This document shows, one piece after another, positions 51,241 to 60,891 of a stretch of DNA of 64,000 bases. Source of the stretch: UBA965 sp040396955 (lineage in GTDB: Bacteria; Chloroflexota; Chloroflexia; Chloroflexales; Roseiflexaceae); contig JBBAWX010000001.1 in NCBI GenBank assembly GCA_040396955.1, positions 1-64,000 of the forward strand. The letters are read 5' to 3'. Within the stretch, counting starts at the first letter, position 1, and each line of letters opens with the position of its first letter. Made by a program: the position numbers and the translations under genes. A model generated the notes under the pieces. That model did no database searches. It was not told the origin of the DNA and saw only the letters and a list, made by a program, of their open reading frames with translations.

Positions 51241-52783
51241 GTGGTGCCCATGACCACACAGTCGCAACTCATCCGTCTCACCCGCTCCCACCGATGGCAC
51301 TTGTACGTGGCCGAATATGTGCGTGTGCTCTGGCTTCCATTGCTTGGTGCGTGCGTGCTACTACTCGTGTGTGCCGCTTGCGCCTGGGTGTGGCCATGGT
51401 CGGGGCGACAGTCGTTGGTGCTCGTGCTTGCGCTACTCCCTTTTGGGGTCGCCGTCGGCCGGTGGTGGCAACAGCATCGCTCCATCTCGCCTTGGCGCCG
51501 CCTCGATGGAGCCTATCAGTGGCATGCCGCTCTTGCAACGAGTATGGAGGTGATGGCCCTCCAGTCAGATGCGTACCCTGCTGGCGCTCTGCACCGTGAA
51601 CAAGTCGCACGGACCGTCCAGCGCATTACTGCAACGACACCGCACACACTAACAATCTGGGTGCCCGCATTGGCGTGGGTAGTGCCCGTCTATGTGCTCA
51701 CGGTGGTGGCAGTTTGGTGGATGCCTACCCCGTTTGATGCGCTGTTGGTACGTCAAGCCGCCGCCCAAGCCCTCGCCCAACAGATAGCCGTACAACTCCA
51801 ACAACCAGATATGCTGGATCAACTCCCAGCCACGCTCACAGATGCACAGATTCCCGCTGCCATTGCAGCAAGTACCGATGAGCGCACCCTGCTCGCCGCT
51901 CTTCATCGGGCCGATCAACGTTTGGCAGAGACCCGTGCTGACCTGGATGCATGGCAACAGGCAGTAGCTGCTCAAGCCCAAAGCCCCACTGCTCCACTCG
52001 CACCGGCGCTGTCCGATCAAGCCGCGCCATTCGTGGATGCAGCACTACGCGAGCAGATGTGGGCAGATGGACAACTCAGTGCCGATGAACTGTCACAACT
52101 CCAAGCTACTGCGAATCAGCAGGCTCAAGCCGTCCAGGCATGGCAACAGCAGGTGGCCAGTGCCCGTCAGCAGGTGCAGGCGCTGGCCGCGTCTGGTCGT
52201 GCCACCGCTGAGTCGGCCACCCCAAATAACCAGCAATCCGGACAATCCGGACAATCCGGACAATCCGGACAATCCGGACAATCCGGACAATCCGGACNNN
52301 NNNNNNNNNNNNNNNNNNNNNNNNNNNNNNNNNNNNNNNNNNNNNNNNNNNNNNNNNNNNNNNNNNNNNNNNNNNNNNNNNNNNNNNNNNNNNNNNNGGC
52401 AATCCGGGCAATCCGGGCAATCCGGGCAATCCGGGCAATCCGGGCAATCCGGGCAATCCGGAGCGGCCCAGGCTGGCGACGCCACAGGTGGGAATGGGAC
52501 AGGTGATGGTGGAGGCACGGTAGATACGGCCGAAGTATTGGCGTTTTGGGCACAATATGCTGCTGGTGGAGCGTTCGACATCCGCAATAGTGCACTACCA
52601 GGCCAGCGCGACGTCGAGTTACGCGGCGGAGGATTTAGCGAGAACCCGCAAATCCAGCAACAGTACCAGGCGTTGCTAGGGGTAGCCCGCCAACGGTCGA
52701 ATCAGGCCATTACCCAGGCAGACATCCCGTGGGAGAGTCAGCCACTCGTCAACGCCTATTTCGCCGAGTTACAGGAGCCATAA
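51241..52783 (+). CDS. Membrane protein with (Gln-Ser-Gly)n tract, DUF4175-like, interrupted by gap
   Basis: Reconstructed gene. The left part (51241-52297) has three or four spans in residues 25-170, then an Ala/Gln-rich helical segment, then seven QSG triplets up to the 100-N gap. The right part (52398-52783) opens with seven more QSG triplets and ends NAYFAELQEP. The two parts are in different literal frames but join in frame if the real gap is a multiple of 3, as expected for missing 9-bp units. Architecture and place in a MoxR operon recall DUF4175 proteins; this is a weak match. GGAG for moxR lies in its last codons. Confidence 0.75.
52234..52462 (+). repeat. 9-bp tandem repeat coding (Gln-Ser-Gly)n, split by gap
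   Basis: Seven exact CAATCCGGA units (52234-52296) lie left of the gap. Seven units lie to the right (52400-52462), the first six CAATCCGGG and the last CAATCCGGA. The shift of the glycine codon from GGA to GGG shows two homogenised sub-arrays. The true copy number is unknown. Confidence 0.95.
52298..52397. other. Assembly gap (100 N) inside the QSG repeat
   Basis: Exactly 100 N at a tandem repeat, a typical short-read assembly break. Frame logic requires the true length to be a multiple of 3. Confidence 0.95.
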
Positions 52784-52786
52784 ATC

Positions 52787-53758
52787 ATGCAACCGACCGC
52801 TGCGCAACACCTCATTGCATCTATTCAGCGTGCCATGGAGGAGACCATTGTTGGTCAAAAAGCCGTGCTTCATCAGGTGGTGACTGCAGTGATTGCAGAT
52901 GGGCATGTGCTCCTTGAGGGAGCACCCGGCTTGGCCAAAACGACCCTGGTGCGCCAATTGGCTGCTTTATTGGATGTGCCATTTGGGCGTGTCCAGTGTA
53001 CTCCTGATTTGTTGCCTAGCGACGTAGTTGGCACGATGGTTCTTGCTGACGATCAACCGGGGCAATATCGCCTCACGTTTGCACCGGGGCCGATTTTTGC
53101 GTCGCTACTGTTGGTCGATGAAATCAATCGTACGACGCCGCGTACCCAGAGCGCACTACTAGAGGCTATGCAAGAGGGCAATGTGACAGTCGCAGGCGTC
53201 ACGCACCCACTTCCCCGACCGTTCATCGTGATGGCCACACAAAATCCGATTGAAATGGAGGGCACTTATCCTCTGCCCGAAGCCCAACAGGACCGCTTTT
53301 TGTATCAGGTGCTGATTCCTTACCCTACGCATGCTGATTTGGTCGAAATTGCGCGTCGTGAGGCCCGCACACCGACGTTGCAGGTGCACGCACTTTGCAA
53401 CGCAGATACGTTGGCCGAGGTGCGCACAGTGGCGCGCCAGATTGTGGTCGCTGATCACCTGCTTCACTATGCGGCGAGTGTGGTGCAAGCGACGCACCCC
53501 GATGATCCTCACAGCGATGCCGTGGTCCGTGAACATGTGCGTTATGGGGCTTCGCCTCGCGCCGTACAAGCACTGATTCGGACCGCCCAGGTCGAAGCAC
53601 TCCGGGATGGGCGTCTGCAGGTTGATTTTGCCGACATCAAAGCGGTGGCATTGCCGGTGCTCCGACATCGCATCGTGCTCCGTCGTGAGGCGCAGATACG
53701 CCAACTCCGTAGTGACGAAATCATTCAGCAAATCCTTGCCCATGTGCCCAGCATCTAA
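52787..53758 (+). CDS. MoxR-type AAA+ ATPase
   Basis: Cytoplasmic AAA+ chaperone-like ATPase, 323 residues. Walker A is EGAPGLAKTT (the MoxR GxPGxxKT form). LLVDEINRTTPRTQSALLEAM is Walker B and its extension, given here as LLVDEINR and QSALLEAM; sensor 1 is ATQNPIEMEGTYPLPEA. MoxR proteins act with VWA-domain partners in metal-cofactor insertion or protein activation. DUF58 and two VWA proteins follow immediately. Confidence 0.95.
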   Translation: MQPTAAQHLIASIQRAMEETIVGQKAVLHQVVTAVIADGHVLLEGAPGLAKTTLVRQLAALLDVPFGRVQCTPDLLPSDVVGTMVLADDQPGQYRLTFAPGPIFASLLLVDEINRTTPRTQSALLEAMQEGNVTVAGVTHPLPRPFIVMATQNPIEMEGTYPLPEAQQDRFLYQVLIPYPTHADLVEIARREARTPTLQVHALCNADTLAEVRTVARQIVVADHLLHYAASVVQATHPDDPHSDAVVREHVRYGASPRAVQALIRTAQVEALRDGRLQVDFADIKAVALPVLRHRIVLRREAQIRQLRSDEIIQQILAHVPSI

Positions 53759-53794
53759 ACGGTGCCCGTTTGTTTGCAGCGATAGTGAGATGAA

Positions 53795-54610
53795 ATGAAT
53801 CATCCATTGCTCACCGCCACAGAAATCCAGTGGCTGCTCAGACAAAGTCTGCCCGAACATGGTTCAGCCATGTTCGCACGAGACGGTGGGCGGCGGGCGT
53901 CATTTGGGCGTGGGCTTGAGCCAGAATTGCTCCGCCGCTATCAGTATGGTGATGATGTGCGGCGCATTGATTGGGCAGCCACGCTACGCTTACAACGTCC
54001 CATGGTGCGCCAAACGTTGCCAGTGGCCGCTGGGGTGCTTCGGATTGTGGTGGATGCAAGCCCCTCCATGGCTACACACACGCCGAGCTGGCATCAGCTC
54101 CAGCGTTTCGTAGCTGCCATCGGCGTGGTTGCCATGGCGGCGGGTGATCGAGTCGAGGCATATGTGGACCCTGATGAGGTGGCGGTGTTTGTTGATGTGT
54201 CACATTGGTTGCGCTGGTGTAGCACGATGACACCCCATGGTATGCCGTGGCGACTCCCAGCCCTGCCAGCTTCTCCGCATCCGTTGGTGTTGTGTGGCGA
54301 TCTGCTCCACTCAGAATGGTCTCAGGTGTTGACGCAGGCTCATACATGTGCATCACAGACCGTGCTGTGTCACTGGCAAATCGATGATGCCGCTCACCTA
54401 GCCGACGACGGCGAGTATGAGTTTATCGACAGTGAAACTGCCGAAAAATCAACCGTACGTGTCGATGCAACGCTCCGTCAACGGTACCAACATGCGCGCC
54501 AAACGTGGTATGCCGAGGTGCAAACCACGTGCCGCGAGCTGGGAGTTCGCTATATTGCGGTGCCACCAACCACGGCGATTATGACGCTGATGGCTGAGGT
54601 GGTGCAATGA
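53795..54610 (+). CDS. DUF58 domain protein
   Basis: A 271-residue protein with the DUF58 core FGRGLEPELLRRYQYGDDVRRIDW, given as YQYGDDVRRIDWAATLR, plus a degenerate VWA-like strand IVVDASPSM (DxSxS partly kept). DUF58 proteins accompany MoxR in most bacteria. Unlike many, it has no N-terminal spans. The stop overlaps the next start (ATGA). Confidence 0.92.
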   Translation: MNHPLLTATEIQWLLRQSLPEHGSAMFARDGGRRASFGRGLEPELLRRYQYGDDVRRIDWAATLRLQRPMVRQTLPVAAGVLRIVVDASPSMATHTPSWHQLQRFVAAIGVVAMAAGDRVEAYVDPDEVAVFVDVSHWLRWCSTMTPHGMPWRLPALPASPHPLVLCGDLLHSEWSQVLTQAHTCASQTVLCHWQIDDAAHLADDGEYEFIDSETAEKSTVRVDATLRQRYQHARQTWYAEVQTTCRELGVRYIAVPPTTAIMTLMAEVVQ

Positions 54611-56391
54611 ATATTCTCTACCCGTGGGCTGGTGCACTCACGATTGGGCTCCTGTTGCTGATGACCCTCTGGCACGTGTTGCGGCCACGTGCCCGCCCTT
54701 ATCGGGTGGCATCGCTCTGGTTGTGGCGCACCGTGCCCGTCGAGCAACGTGCCATGCGCCCATGGACTCCTCCGCACCCGTGGTGGCTGTGGCTTTTGCG
54801 GAGTATGGTGGTGGCGTGCATTGGTGCTGCTGCCATGGCACCGAGCCTGCCGAGCACAGATGTCCTTCCACCAACGGTCTTGATCGCCATTGATCGCAGT
54901 GCGAGCATGGCCACCGTGGTTGACGGTATGCCACGCATCCAACAGGCCAAGCGCTATGCCCATGCCTTGGTTGACGCGTTGACACCCGAAAGTGTGGTGA
55001 CCATTGTGGCGTTTGATCGTAGTGTGGAGGTTCTCGCCAGCCAGCTCCGTGATCGCACTATGGCGCATACCATCATTGATGGCATCGAACCACGTGCCGT
55101 AGCCGGCGATTTCGCACAACTGCAACGGTGGGCGCAACTCAGTGCCTCACCACGCCAGATGTTGTATGTCATTGGCGATGACGTCGCACTGTTTGCTGCC
55201 GATCAGTCTGAGCCGTGGCGCGCACTCCCCGTGGGTGGTCGTGCCGCCAATCTAGGAATCACCGGGGTGCGGGTGCGGCAGACGGCGACCGATTGGTATG
55301 TCGAGGTGCGTGTTGATGCGAGTGGACCCGCACCAGCCGCTCCCCGGCTCATCAGTGCGAGCGGTGCGGATGGGCAGATCCTCGAGGCCACACAACTCGA
55401 ATGGATGAGTACGATGCCATTACAGTGGCAATTCAGTCTAGCCAGCATGCCTGCGATATTGCATATCACGCTCGAGCCACACGCCGCAGATACGCTCGTA
55501 CTCGATGACTCTTTCGTCTGGCAAGCTGATACGACCGGGCAGGTGGTGGTAGATGTGACAGTCGACGATGGGGTGTTTTTGCCCGCCGCACTGCGCTCAC
55601 TCCCCAATGTGACCCTGGCAGACCCCAACGCTCCCTCCAGTGACCTGCTGATTACCGATGATGTGACCATTCTGCCCCGTCCGCTGACCCAGGGTGTGTG
55701 GCTCATCAATCCACGTGCCACCAACTCGCTGATTACCACGACCACGCGCATCGAAACGCCGCGCATCGAGCCAATAACGGTGCGTGCTCCCACGGCCAAT
55801 CTACTCCGTGATGTCGACATCATGCAACTCGAATTGCTCCGCGCAGGGGTGCTCCAAGTACCCTACTGGGCACAACCGTGGCTCCAAAGTAGTGCTGGCA
55901 TTCATGCGGTGGCGGGCCTTGTTGATGGATACCCGGTGGTCGTGAGTGCATTCGACATCCGTGAAAGCAACCTCCCACTCCGGAGCGATTTTCCGATTTT
56001 GGTGCGCAACATCATCACCTATTTGACCCCGCCAATGCGCCAGACGGTGTGGCAAACTGGCGAAGTCATCCCCCTTGCGACCATCAATCAACCGTTGCCC
56101 GTTGTGCGTGATCAGCCTAATGGTGGGCAGGCTGTGGTGACATCGGTGGGTGATTGGTATGTGCTCCGTAATGCGTGGCAGGTAGGCGCCTATCGCATTG
56201 ATGACCGCTGGTATGCCCTGACCATCGGTGATGCCCGCGAAAGTGCCGTTGATCGTCCTACACCCACATTCACACTGCCTGCCCCCGTCTTACCAAGTGG
56301 CCTCAGTTTGACCACGTGGTTGGGTGTCTTTGGTCTACTGGGGTTGATGCTTGAGCGAGGTATGACGTGGTACATGGGGAGGTCCACATGA
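54607..56391 (+). CDS. BatA-like membrane protein with VWA domain
   Basis: A 594-residue protein. An N-terminal BatA-type region has two spans (GALTIGLLLLMTLW and near WLLRSMVVACIGAAAM). A VWA domain starts LIAIDRSASMATVV with an intact DxSxS metal site. A long beta-rich region follows, and a C-terminal span (LTTWLGVFGLLGLMLERG). The VWA domain faces outward or inward depending on the two N-terminal spans. Coupled by 4-nt overlaps to both neighbours. Confidence 0.9.
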   Translation: MNILYPWAGALTIGLLLLMTLWHVLRPRARPYRVASLWLWRTVPVEQRAMRPWTPPHPWWLWLLRSMVVACIGAAAMAPSLPSTDVLPPTVLIAIDRSASMATVVDGMPRIQQAKRYAHALVDALTPESVVTIVAFDRSVEVLASQLRDRTMAHTIIDGIEPRAVAGDFAQLQRWAQLSASPRQMLYVIGDDVALFAADQSEPWRALPVGGRAANLGITGVRVRQTATDWYVEVRVDASGPAPAAPRLISASGADGQILEATQLEWMSTMPLQWQFSLASMPAILHITLEPHAADTLVLDDSFVWQADTTGQVVVDVTVDDGVFLPAALRSLPNVTLADPNAPSSDLLITDDVTILPRPLTQGVWLINPRATNSLITTTTRIETPRIEPITVRAPTANLLRDVDIMQLELLRAGVLQVPYWAQPWLQSSAGIHAVAGLVDGYPVVVSAFDIRESNLPLRSDFPILVRNIITYLTPPMRQTVWQTGEVIPLATINQPLPVVRDQPNGGQAVVTSVGDWYVLRNAWQVGAYRIDDRWYALTIGDARESAVDRPTPTFTLPAPVLPSGLSLTTWLGVFGLLGLMLERGMTWYMGRST

Positions 56392-59087
56392 TTCCCTGGT
56401 TGAGTTGGCAATCTTGGTACGTGCTAGTCCTACTTCTGCCTGCTGTGGTCGCTGTGTGGTGGTGGGCTCGCCCCATTGTCCGTCCTGCTGATTGGCTCAT
56501 GTTCGGGTTGCGTGCTGTGGCCGTGGCTAGCATGCTCATTGCCTTGGCTGGCCCTTCGTTGCGCTGGCCCAGTGCTCAGGTGGCACTAGTGGTGGTGCGT
56601 GATCGTTCGGCCTCGATTAGCCAGGCTGGTGTGGAGCAGCAGGCGATTGTGGTGCGCCAGCTTCAGATGAGTCAGCCTGCACAGGCCCGTCTCGGTGTCG
56701 TTGATACTGCCGCTCAAGCGGTGGTGGCCGCCGTGCCTGGGCCACCGCCAGTTGACATATCATTTACCAATCTGAACGACATCAACGGTACGAGCTTGAT
56801 GGCGGCGCTCATCCAAGCGACTACACTGTTGCCGGCCGGATATGTGCCCCAGATTTTGCTTCTCTCCGACGGCAACGAGACCAGCGGTCGCATGCTTGAG
56901 ATGGTGGATCTGCTCCAGGCACGTGGCATCCGTGTGGATGCGATACCAATGGCATCCAATCAGACCGCGCCCATAGCCGCCATTCGCCAGCTCACCGCTC
57001 CCCTGCAGAGTCGTGGCCAAGGCCAGTTACCGCTTCAAGTGGATTTACTGAGTGCCACGCCACAAAATGCCGTGTTGAGTGTCTGGCGTGATCAGACGCT
57101 CGTACAGACTACGACCGTGATGCTCAACGGCAGCGCCCAGCGCCTCACACTGGATGTTGCGAGTGCATCAGATGCGCTCCAGCGTTTGACTGTCAGGCTG
57201 ACCGCCCCCGTTGATGATGCCCGCCCTGACAACCAGCGCACGTTGTTGCTCCAACGGAGTGGTCCACCGCACATCTTGTTGCTCGCCGATGATCCGGTGC
57301 GTGCAGCGCCACTACAAGGAGCATTGGCCACTACCGGTAGCCGGGTCACGCTCCAACGTCCCATCGCTGTGGCGACGCAACTTACCGAGCTTGCCGCCTA
57401 TGATGTCATCGTGCTGTTTGATACGCCGGCTCGGGCAGTCCCCGATCCCCTCATGCAACAGATTGCCACGACGGTGTCTGAATTGGGGCGTGGGTTTTTG
57501 TGGGTCGGCGGCGCCGATAGTTTTGGCGCTGGCGGCTTTCGACGGAGCACACTCAGCGATATCGCCGCCGTCTCCATCGACCCCATTGATCCTGCCAAGC
57601 AACAGCGCGTGCAACTCATCCTCGTCATCGATCGGAGCGGGAGCATGCAGCAAATGGTTGGAGCAGTCAGTCAGCTTGATCTTGCCAAAGAGGCAGCCTT
57701 TCAAGCCATCACGGCACTCAAGCCCAACGACACTGTCGCCATTGCTTTTTTTGACGACACGGCGGCTTGGGCTCTGCCGCCCACGGTTCATCCTGATGCC
57801 GAGACGGTCGCCACCGCTCTGGGTCGTGTAGGGCCGGGCGGCGGTACGTCGATTCGCTCTGGATTGACCCTCGCAGCACAGGCCTTGACCGAAAGCGATG
57901 CCGATGTGCGCCACGTCTTACTCCTTTCGGATGGCATGGATGAGCAGTCGTCGCTGACAGTGGCACGCCAAATCGCCGATACGGGCGCAACCATTAGCAC
58001 CATTGCCATGGGTGCCGATGCAGACCAGACCGGGCTGGCGGCCATTGCGGACATCGGCCAAGGCAGTGCCTACGTGGTTGCACAGCCACAGCAGTTGCCC
58101 GAAATTTTTCTCAGTGAAACCGTCAATGTTGCCGGCTATGACCTGGTTGAAGCCGAGGTCTTCCCGCAGGTTGTTGATCGCAGCGTGTTGCCCACCACGC
58201 TGACGCGTATGGCTCCGCTCTACGGCTACAATCGCACCTCGGCGTGGCCAGATTCACGGGTGTTGCTCCAAATCGACGCCGAGACGCCATTGTGGGCCAC
58301 TCGGCGGATTGGTCGCGGAGTAAGTGCCGTTTGGACGAGTGACCTCGGCGGTCGCTGGGGGCGCGATTGGGTGCAGAGTGGTCTGTTGACCCAGATGGTG
58401 CCCGCATTGTTGGCGCAGATCTTGCCTCCTCGTGATCAAACGCTCGATCTGCACTGGTATTGGCACGACGATATCCTTGAAATCGATCTGTTTCGCACTG
58501 AGGGTGCCGGGACACAGACGCCAGAACTAACACTGACAACAGCTGATGGTCACAGTACTACTATTCCCCTCGACGAACGTGGTCCACAACAGTGGCGGGC
58601 ACTCGTGCGTGATTTGCCGAGTGGTGAGTACGTGCTCCAGGTGCGTGACGAGCAGAGCCAGGTGGTGCGCGGGGTCGTGGTGGTCGGCCGCAGTGAATCC
58701 GACTCCGATGGCCAAGGCACCGCACTATTGGCGATGCTGACGGCACAAACCGGTGGCCGTATGCTCAGCACAATCCCGGCCGATTATTGGCAAACCACAG
58801 CAACGGCCGAGCAAAGTATGCCACTTGCACCATGGTGGTATAGCTTGGCTATGCTCTGCTTTGTTGGCGAAATCGGCTTGCGCCGCCGTGGCCCCATCGT
58901 TGCCTGGCCGCAGTTGCCCGGATTATATCGTTGGGGATCTTGGCGAAGCCAGCCGCGCTCAACTACTCAGGATGCATTGCCGTTGTCCCCGCCATCACCA
59001 TCTTCACCATCAACGCACGTTTCATCGTTGCGTCAGGCCAAACAAAAAGCCCGTGATGAGATGCAAAAACCACCTACTAGTGATTGA
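56388..59087 (+). CDS. Large membrane protein with two VWA-like segments and glutamine-amidotransferase-like fold
   Basis: An 899-residue protein from ATG 56388 (GGGGAGG 5 nt upstream). Two N-terminal spans come first, then a VWA-like strand VVVRDRSASISQ. An amidotransferase-like segment follows (DVIVLFDTPARAVPD, GFLWVGGADSFGAGGF). A full VWA domain comes next: LILVIDRSGSMQQM, GGGTSIRSGL and LLLSDGMDEQ. A beta-sandwich region and a C-terminal span end the domain part, with a Pro/Ser tail. This matches the large partner protein of MoxR/DUF58/BatA clusters. The 3' end overlaps rbsK by 11 nt. Confidence 0.9.
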   Translation: MIPWLSWQSWYVLVLLLPAVVAVWWWARPIVRPADWLMFGLRAVAVASMLIALAGPSLRWPSAQVALVVVRDRSASISQAGVEQQAIVVRQLQMSQPAQARLGVVDTAAQAVVAAVPGPPPVDISFTNLNDINGTSLMAALIQATTLLPAGYVPQILLLSDGNETSGRMLEMVDLLQARGIRVDAIPMASNQTAPIAAIRQLTAPLQSRGQGQLPLQVDLLSATPQNAVLSVWRDQTLVQTTTVMLNGSAQRLTLDVASASDALQRLTVRLTAPVDDARPDNQRTLLLQRSGPPHILLLADDPVRAAPLQGALATTGSRVTLQRPIAVATQLTELAAYDVIVLFDTPARAVPDPLMQQIATTVSELGRGFLWVGGADSFGAGGFRRSTLSDIAAVSIDPIDPAKQQRVQLILVIDRSGSMQQMVGAVSQLDLAKEAAFQAITALKPNDTVAIAFFDDTAAWALPPTVHPDAETVATALGRVGPGGGTSIRSGLTLAAQALTESDADVRHVLLLSDGMDEQSSLTVARQIADTGATISTIAMGADADQTGLAAIADIGQGSAYVVAQPQQLPEIFLSETVNVAGYDLVEAEVFPQVVDRSVLPTTLTRMAPLYGYNRTSAWPDSRVLLQIDAETPLWATRRIGRGVSAVWTSDLGGRWGRDWVQSGLLTQMVPALLAQILPPRDQTLDLHWYWHDDILEIDLFRTEGAGTQTPELTLTTADGHSTTIPLDERGPQQWRALVRDLPSGEYVLQVRDEQSQVVRGVVVVGRSESDSDGQGTALLAMLTAQTGGRMLSTIPADYWQTTATAEQSMPLAPWWYSLAMLCFVGEIGLRRRGPIVAWPQLPGLYRWGSWRSQPRSTTQDALPLSPPSPSSPSTHVSSLRQAKQKARDEMQKPPTSD

Positions 59088-59997
59088 TTTCGGCCAGCAA
59101 ACGCTCAACTTCGGGGCGAGTAGGCATCGATTGTTGAGCGCCACGACGTGTCACCGATAGCGCGGCGCTTGCCGCCGCAAATCGCATGGCCGTGGCCAGT
59201 GGCATGCGTTCCCGGAGTGCGACCGCAAGCGCGCCGTTGTAACAATCACCGGCAGCCACCGTGTCGATGGCCGGTACGCTGAATGCAGGCACATGTACAT
59301 GGCTTTGCCCATTACTCCACCACGCACCGTGTGCTCCCCGTTTGATGATGACCGCACTGGCACCTTGGGCGCGCAACGATTGGTATGCCGCCTGACAACT
59401 CGCTTCATCGTTGGGGAAAATGCCGGTGAGTATCGCTGTTTCACTTTCGTTGGGGGTCACAATATCGACATTGTTGAGGAGTTCTCCTGGGAGTGAACGC
59501 GCCGGGGCCGGGTCAAGAATGACACGCACCCCCCGGCGGCGGGCCATCTGCGCCGCCGCAATCACCAACTCCAGCGGAATTTCGAGTTGCAACAATAGCG
59601 TGTCGGCCCCGTCGAGCGCCTCAGCCACCGCATCAAGACAGGTGTGGTCGAGTTGCATGTTGGCTCCTGAAGCCACCACGATGCTGTTTTCGCCGTTGTC
59701 GGCAACCGTGATAAGCGCAACCCCTGAAGCGCCATTTGTTGACATAACATGTTTTGTGTCGACTCCATATGTCTGCAAACTCTGTTGCAGGGGGGCCGCA
59801 AAGGCATCATCGCCGACTGCACCGACGAGGCGTGTCGGTGTGCCGAGTTTGGCAGCTGCCACCGCCTGATTGGCGCCTTTGCCTCCTGGTACGGCCACGA
59901 AATCGCTCCCGAGAATCGTTTCACCAGGCACAGGAATGTGCGCTGACCGTACCACGAGATCCATGTTAATACTGCCAAACACCACGATGTGTTGCAT
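59077..59997 (-). CDS. rbsK: Ribokinase
   Basis: PfkB-family sugar kinase of 306 residues that phosphorylates ribose to ribose 5-phosphate. Motifs are VFGSINMDLVVR, VPGGKGANQAVAAAKLG, the metal/phosphate motif TPNESE and the catalytic DTVAAGDCYNGAL, where the usual DTTGAGD is slightly altered but the base Asp is kept. With the nucleoside-type transporter elsewhere in the window it could use salvaged ribose; that link is inference. Confidence 0.93.
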   Translation of the reverse strand: MQHIVVFGSINMDLVVRSAHIPVPGETILGSDFVAVPGGKGANQAVAAAKLGTPTRLVGAVGDDAFAAPLQQSLQTYGVDTKHVMSTNGASGVALITVADNGENSIVVASGANMQLDHTCLDAVAEALDGADTLLLQLEIPLELVIAAAQMARRRGVRVILDPAPARSLPGELLNNVDIVTPNESETAILTGIFPNDEASCQAAYQSLRAQGASAVIIKRGAHGAWWSNGQSHVHVPAFSVPAIDTVAAGDCYNGALAVALRERMPLATAMRFAAASAALSVTRRGAQQSMPTRPEVERLLAEINH

Positions 59998-60042
59998 GTT
60001 GCTCCTCCTCTTGTTTGGTCATGTCAAAATGCTGTTGAGGAA

Positions 60043-60774
60043 TCACGGCATAGGAATGTCGGCAAGACGCGGCGCCAGCTGTTCGCCCGCTTCCCAGGCC
60101 CGTAAAAACGGGTATGGCGAAATCTGTCCACGCCGAGTTTGCCAGTCATCGGGTGTGGTGGGGCGGGAAATACCGAAGTGGAGGTGGGGCGGCGTATTCC
60201 GGGCATTGCCACTTTTGCCCACATAGCCGATGAGTGTGCCCGCGCTGACGCGCATGCCCACGCTGATGCCCGGTGCTACCGCATCGAGATGCGATCCGTA
60301 GTAGCGCACTCCATCGTCTCCAATCAGGCCGACCGCCAAACCACTCCGGTCGGCTGGAATGTCGCTGGTAGCATCCCAGCTATCGACGGCGATGACCAAC
60401 TCAATAACGCCATCTGTGACTGCGACCACTTCACTTCCGACATCTGCAAAAATGTCGGTGGCCGGGTAATCGTGGTGAAATTCTCCGTAGTCAACCGGTG
60501 CATTGCGTATGGGGAACACATACGTGATTGGGGTTGGGGTACTGGTTGGTGTGACCGTCATACTCGGCGTAATCGTCGCTGTTGCTTCGGCTGTGGCAGT
60601 AGGTTCAGGCAAAGTCGCCGTGGCTGAGACCGGGGTGGCGCTGGGGGGCATCGCGGTGGCCGTTGGCAGGTCAGCGGTGGCGCTTGGAAGGAGAGCAGTA
60701 GTCGTTGGGAGGCTTGCACATGCGCTACTAAGGCACATGCAAATCATCCACATCCCAATACGTGACAGGTTCAT
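60043..60774 (-). CDS. M23 peptidase-family lipoprotein
   Basis: A 243-residue exported protein. Lipobox SSAC lies near residue 18, then an Ala/Thr/Pro linker rich in TATA-type repeats (residues 22-70). A LytM/M23 domain follows with HHDYPATDIFADVGSEV (a variant of the HxxxD metal motif) and the second motif PPHLHFGI. Probably a cell-envelope endopeptidase. GGAG lies 8 nt before ATG 60774; a longer reading frame would run into the plus-strand promoter region and is rejected. rbsK follows after 45 nt. Confidence 0.87.
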   Translation of the reverse strand: MNLSRIGMWMICMCLSSACASLPTTTALLPSATADLPTATAMPPSATPVSATATLPEPTATAEATATITPSMTVTPTSTPTPITYVFPIRNAPVDYGEFHHDYPATDIFADVGSEVVAVTDGVIELVIAVDSWDATSDIPADRSGLAVGLIGDDGVRYYGSHLDAVAPGISVGMRVSAGTLIGYVGKSGNARNTPPHLHFGISRPTTPDDWQTRRGQISPYPFLRAWEAGEQLAPRLADIPMP

Positions 60775-60841
60775 GAAACAGACTCCGTGGAGCGTAGGAT
60801 TATCGCCATCATACCATGTTGCCACATCTTGAAATTCATCC

Positions 60842-60891
60842 TTGACATTTTGCAAAATCATACTACAATAATAAACCGGTGGATATCCACC
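60842..60891 (+). promoter_or_regulatory. Strong predicted promoter with start-site palindrome
   Basis: TTGACA (60842-60847), 16-nt spacer, TACAAT (60864-60869): one mismatch to consensus. The expected start is near 60876. A perfect palindrome GGTGGATATCCACC (60878-60891) sits on it, flanked by AACC and GGTT, as expected for a repressor site. It points away from the M23 gene. Confidence 0.7.

Noticed and set aside
52234..52462. CRISPR array
   Set aside because: The 9-bp units are uninterrupted and in frame, with no spacers.
52398..52506. (Ala-Ile-Arg)n reading of the repeat right of the gap
   Set aside because: It arises only if the 100 N are taken literally; the other frame gives QSG repeats matching the left side and a long conserved-looking tail.
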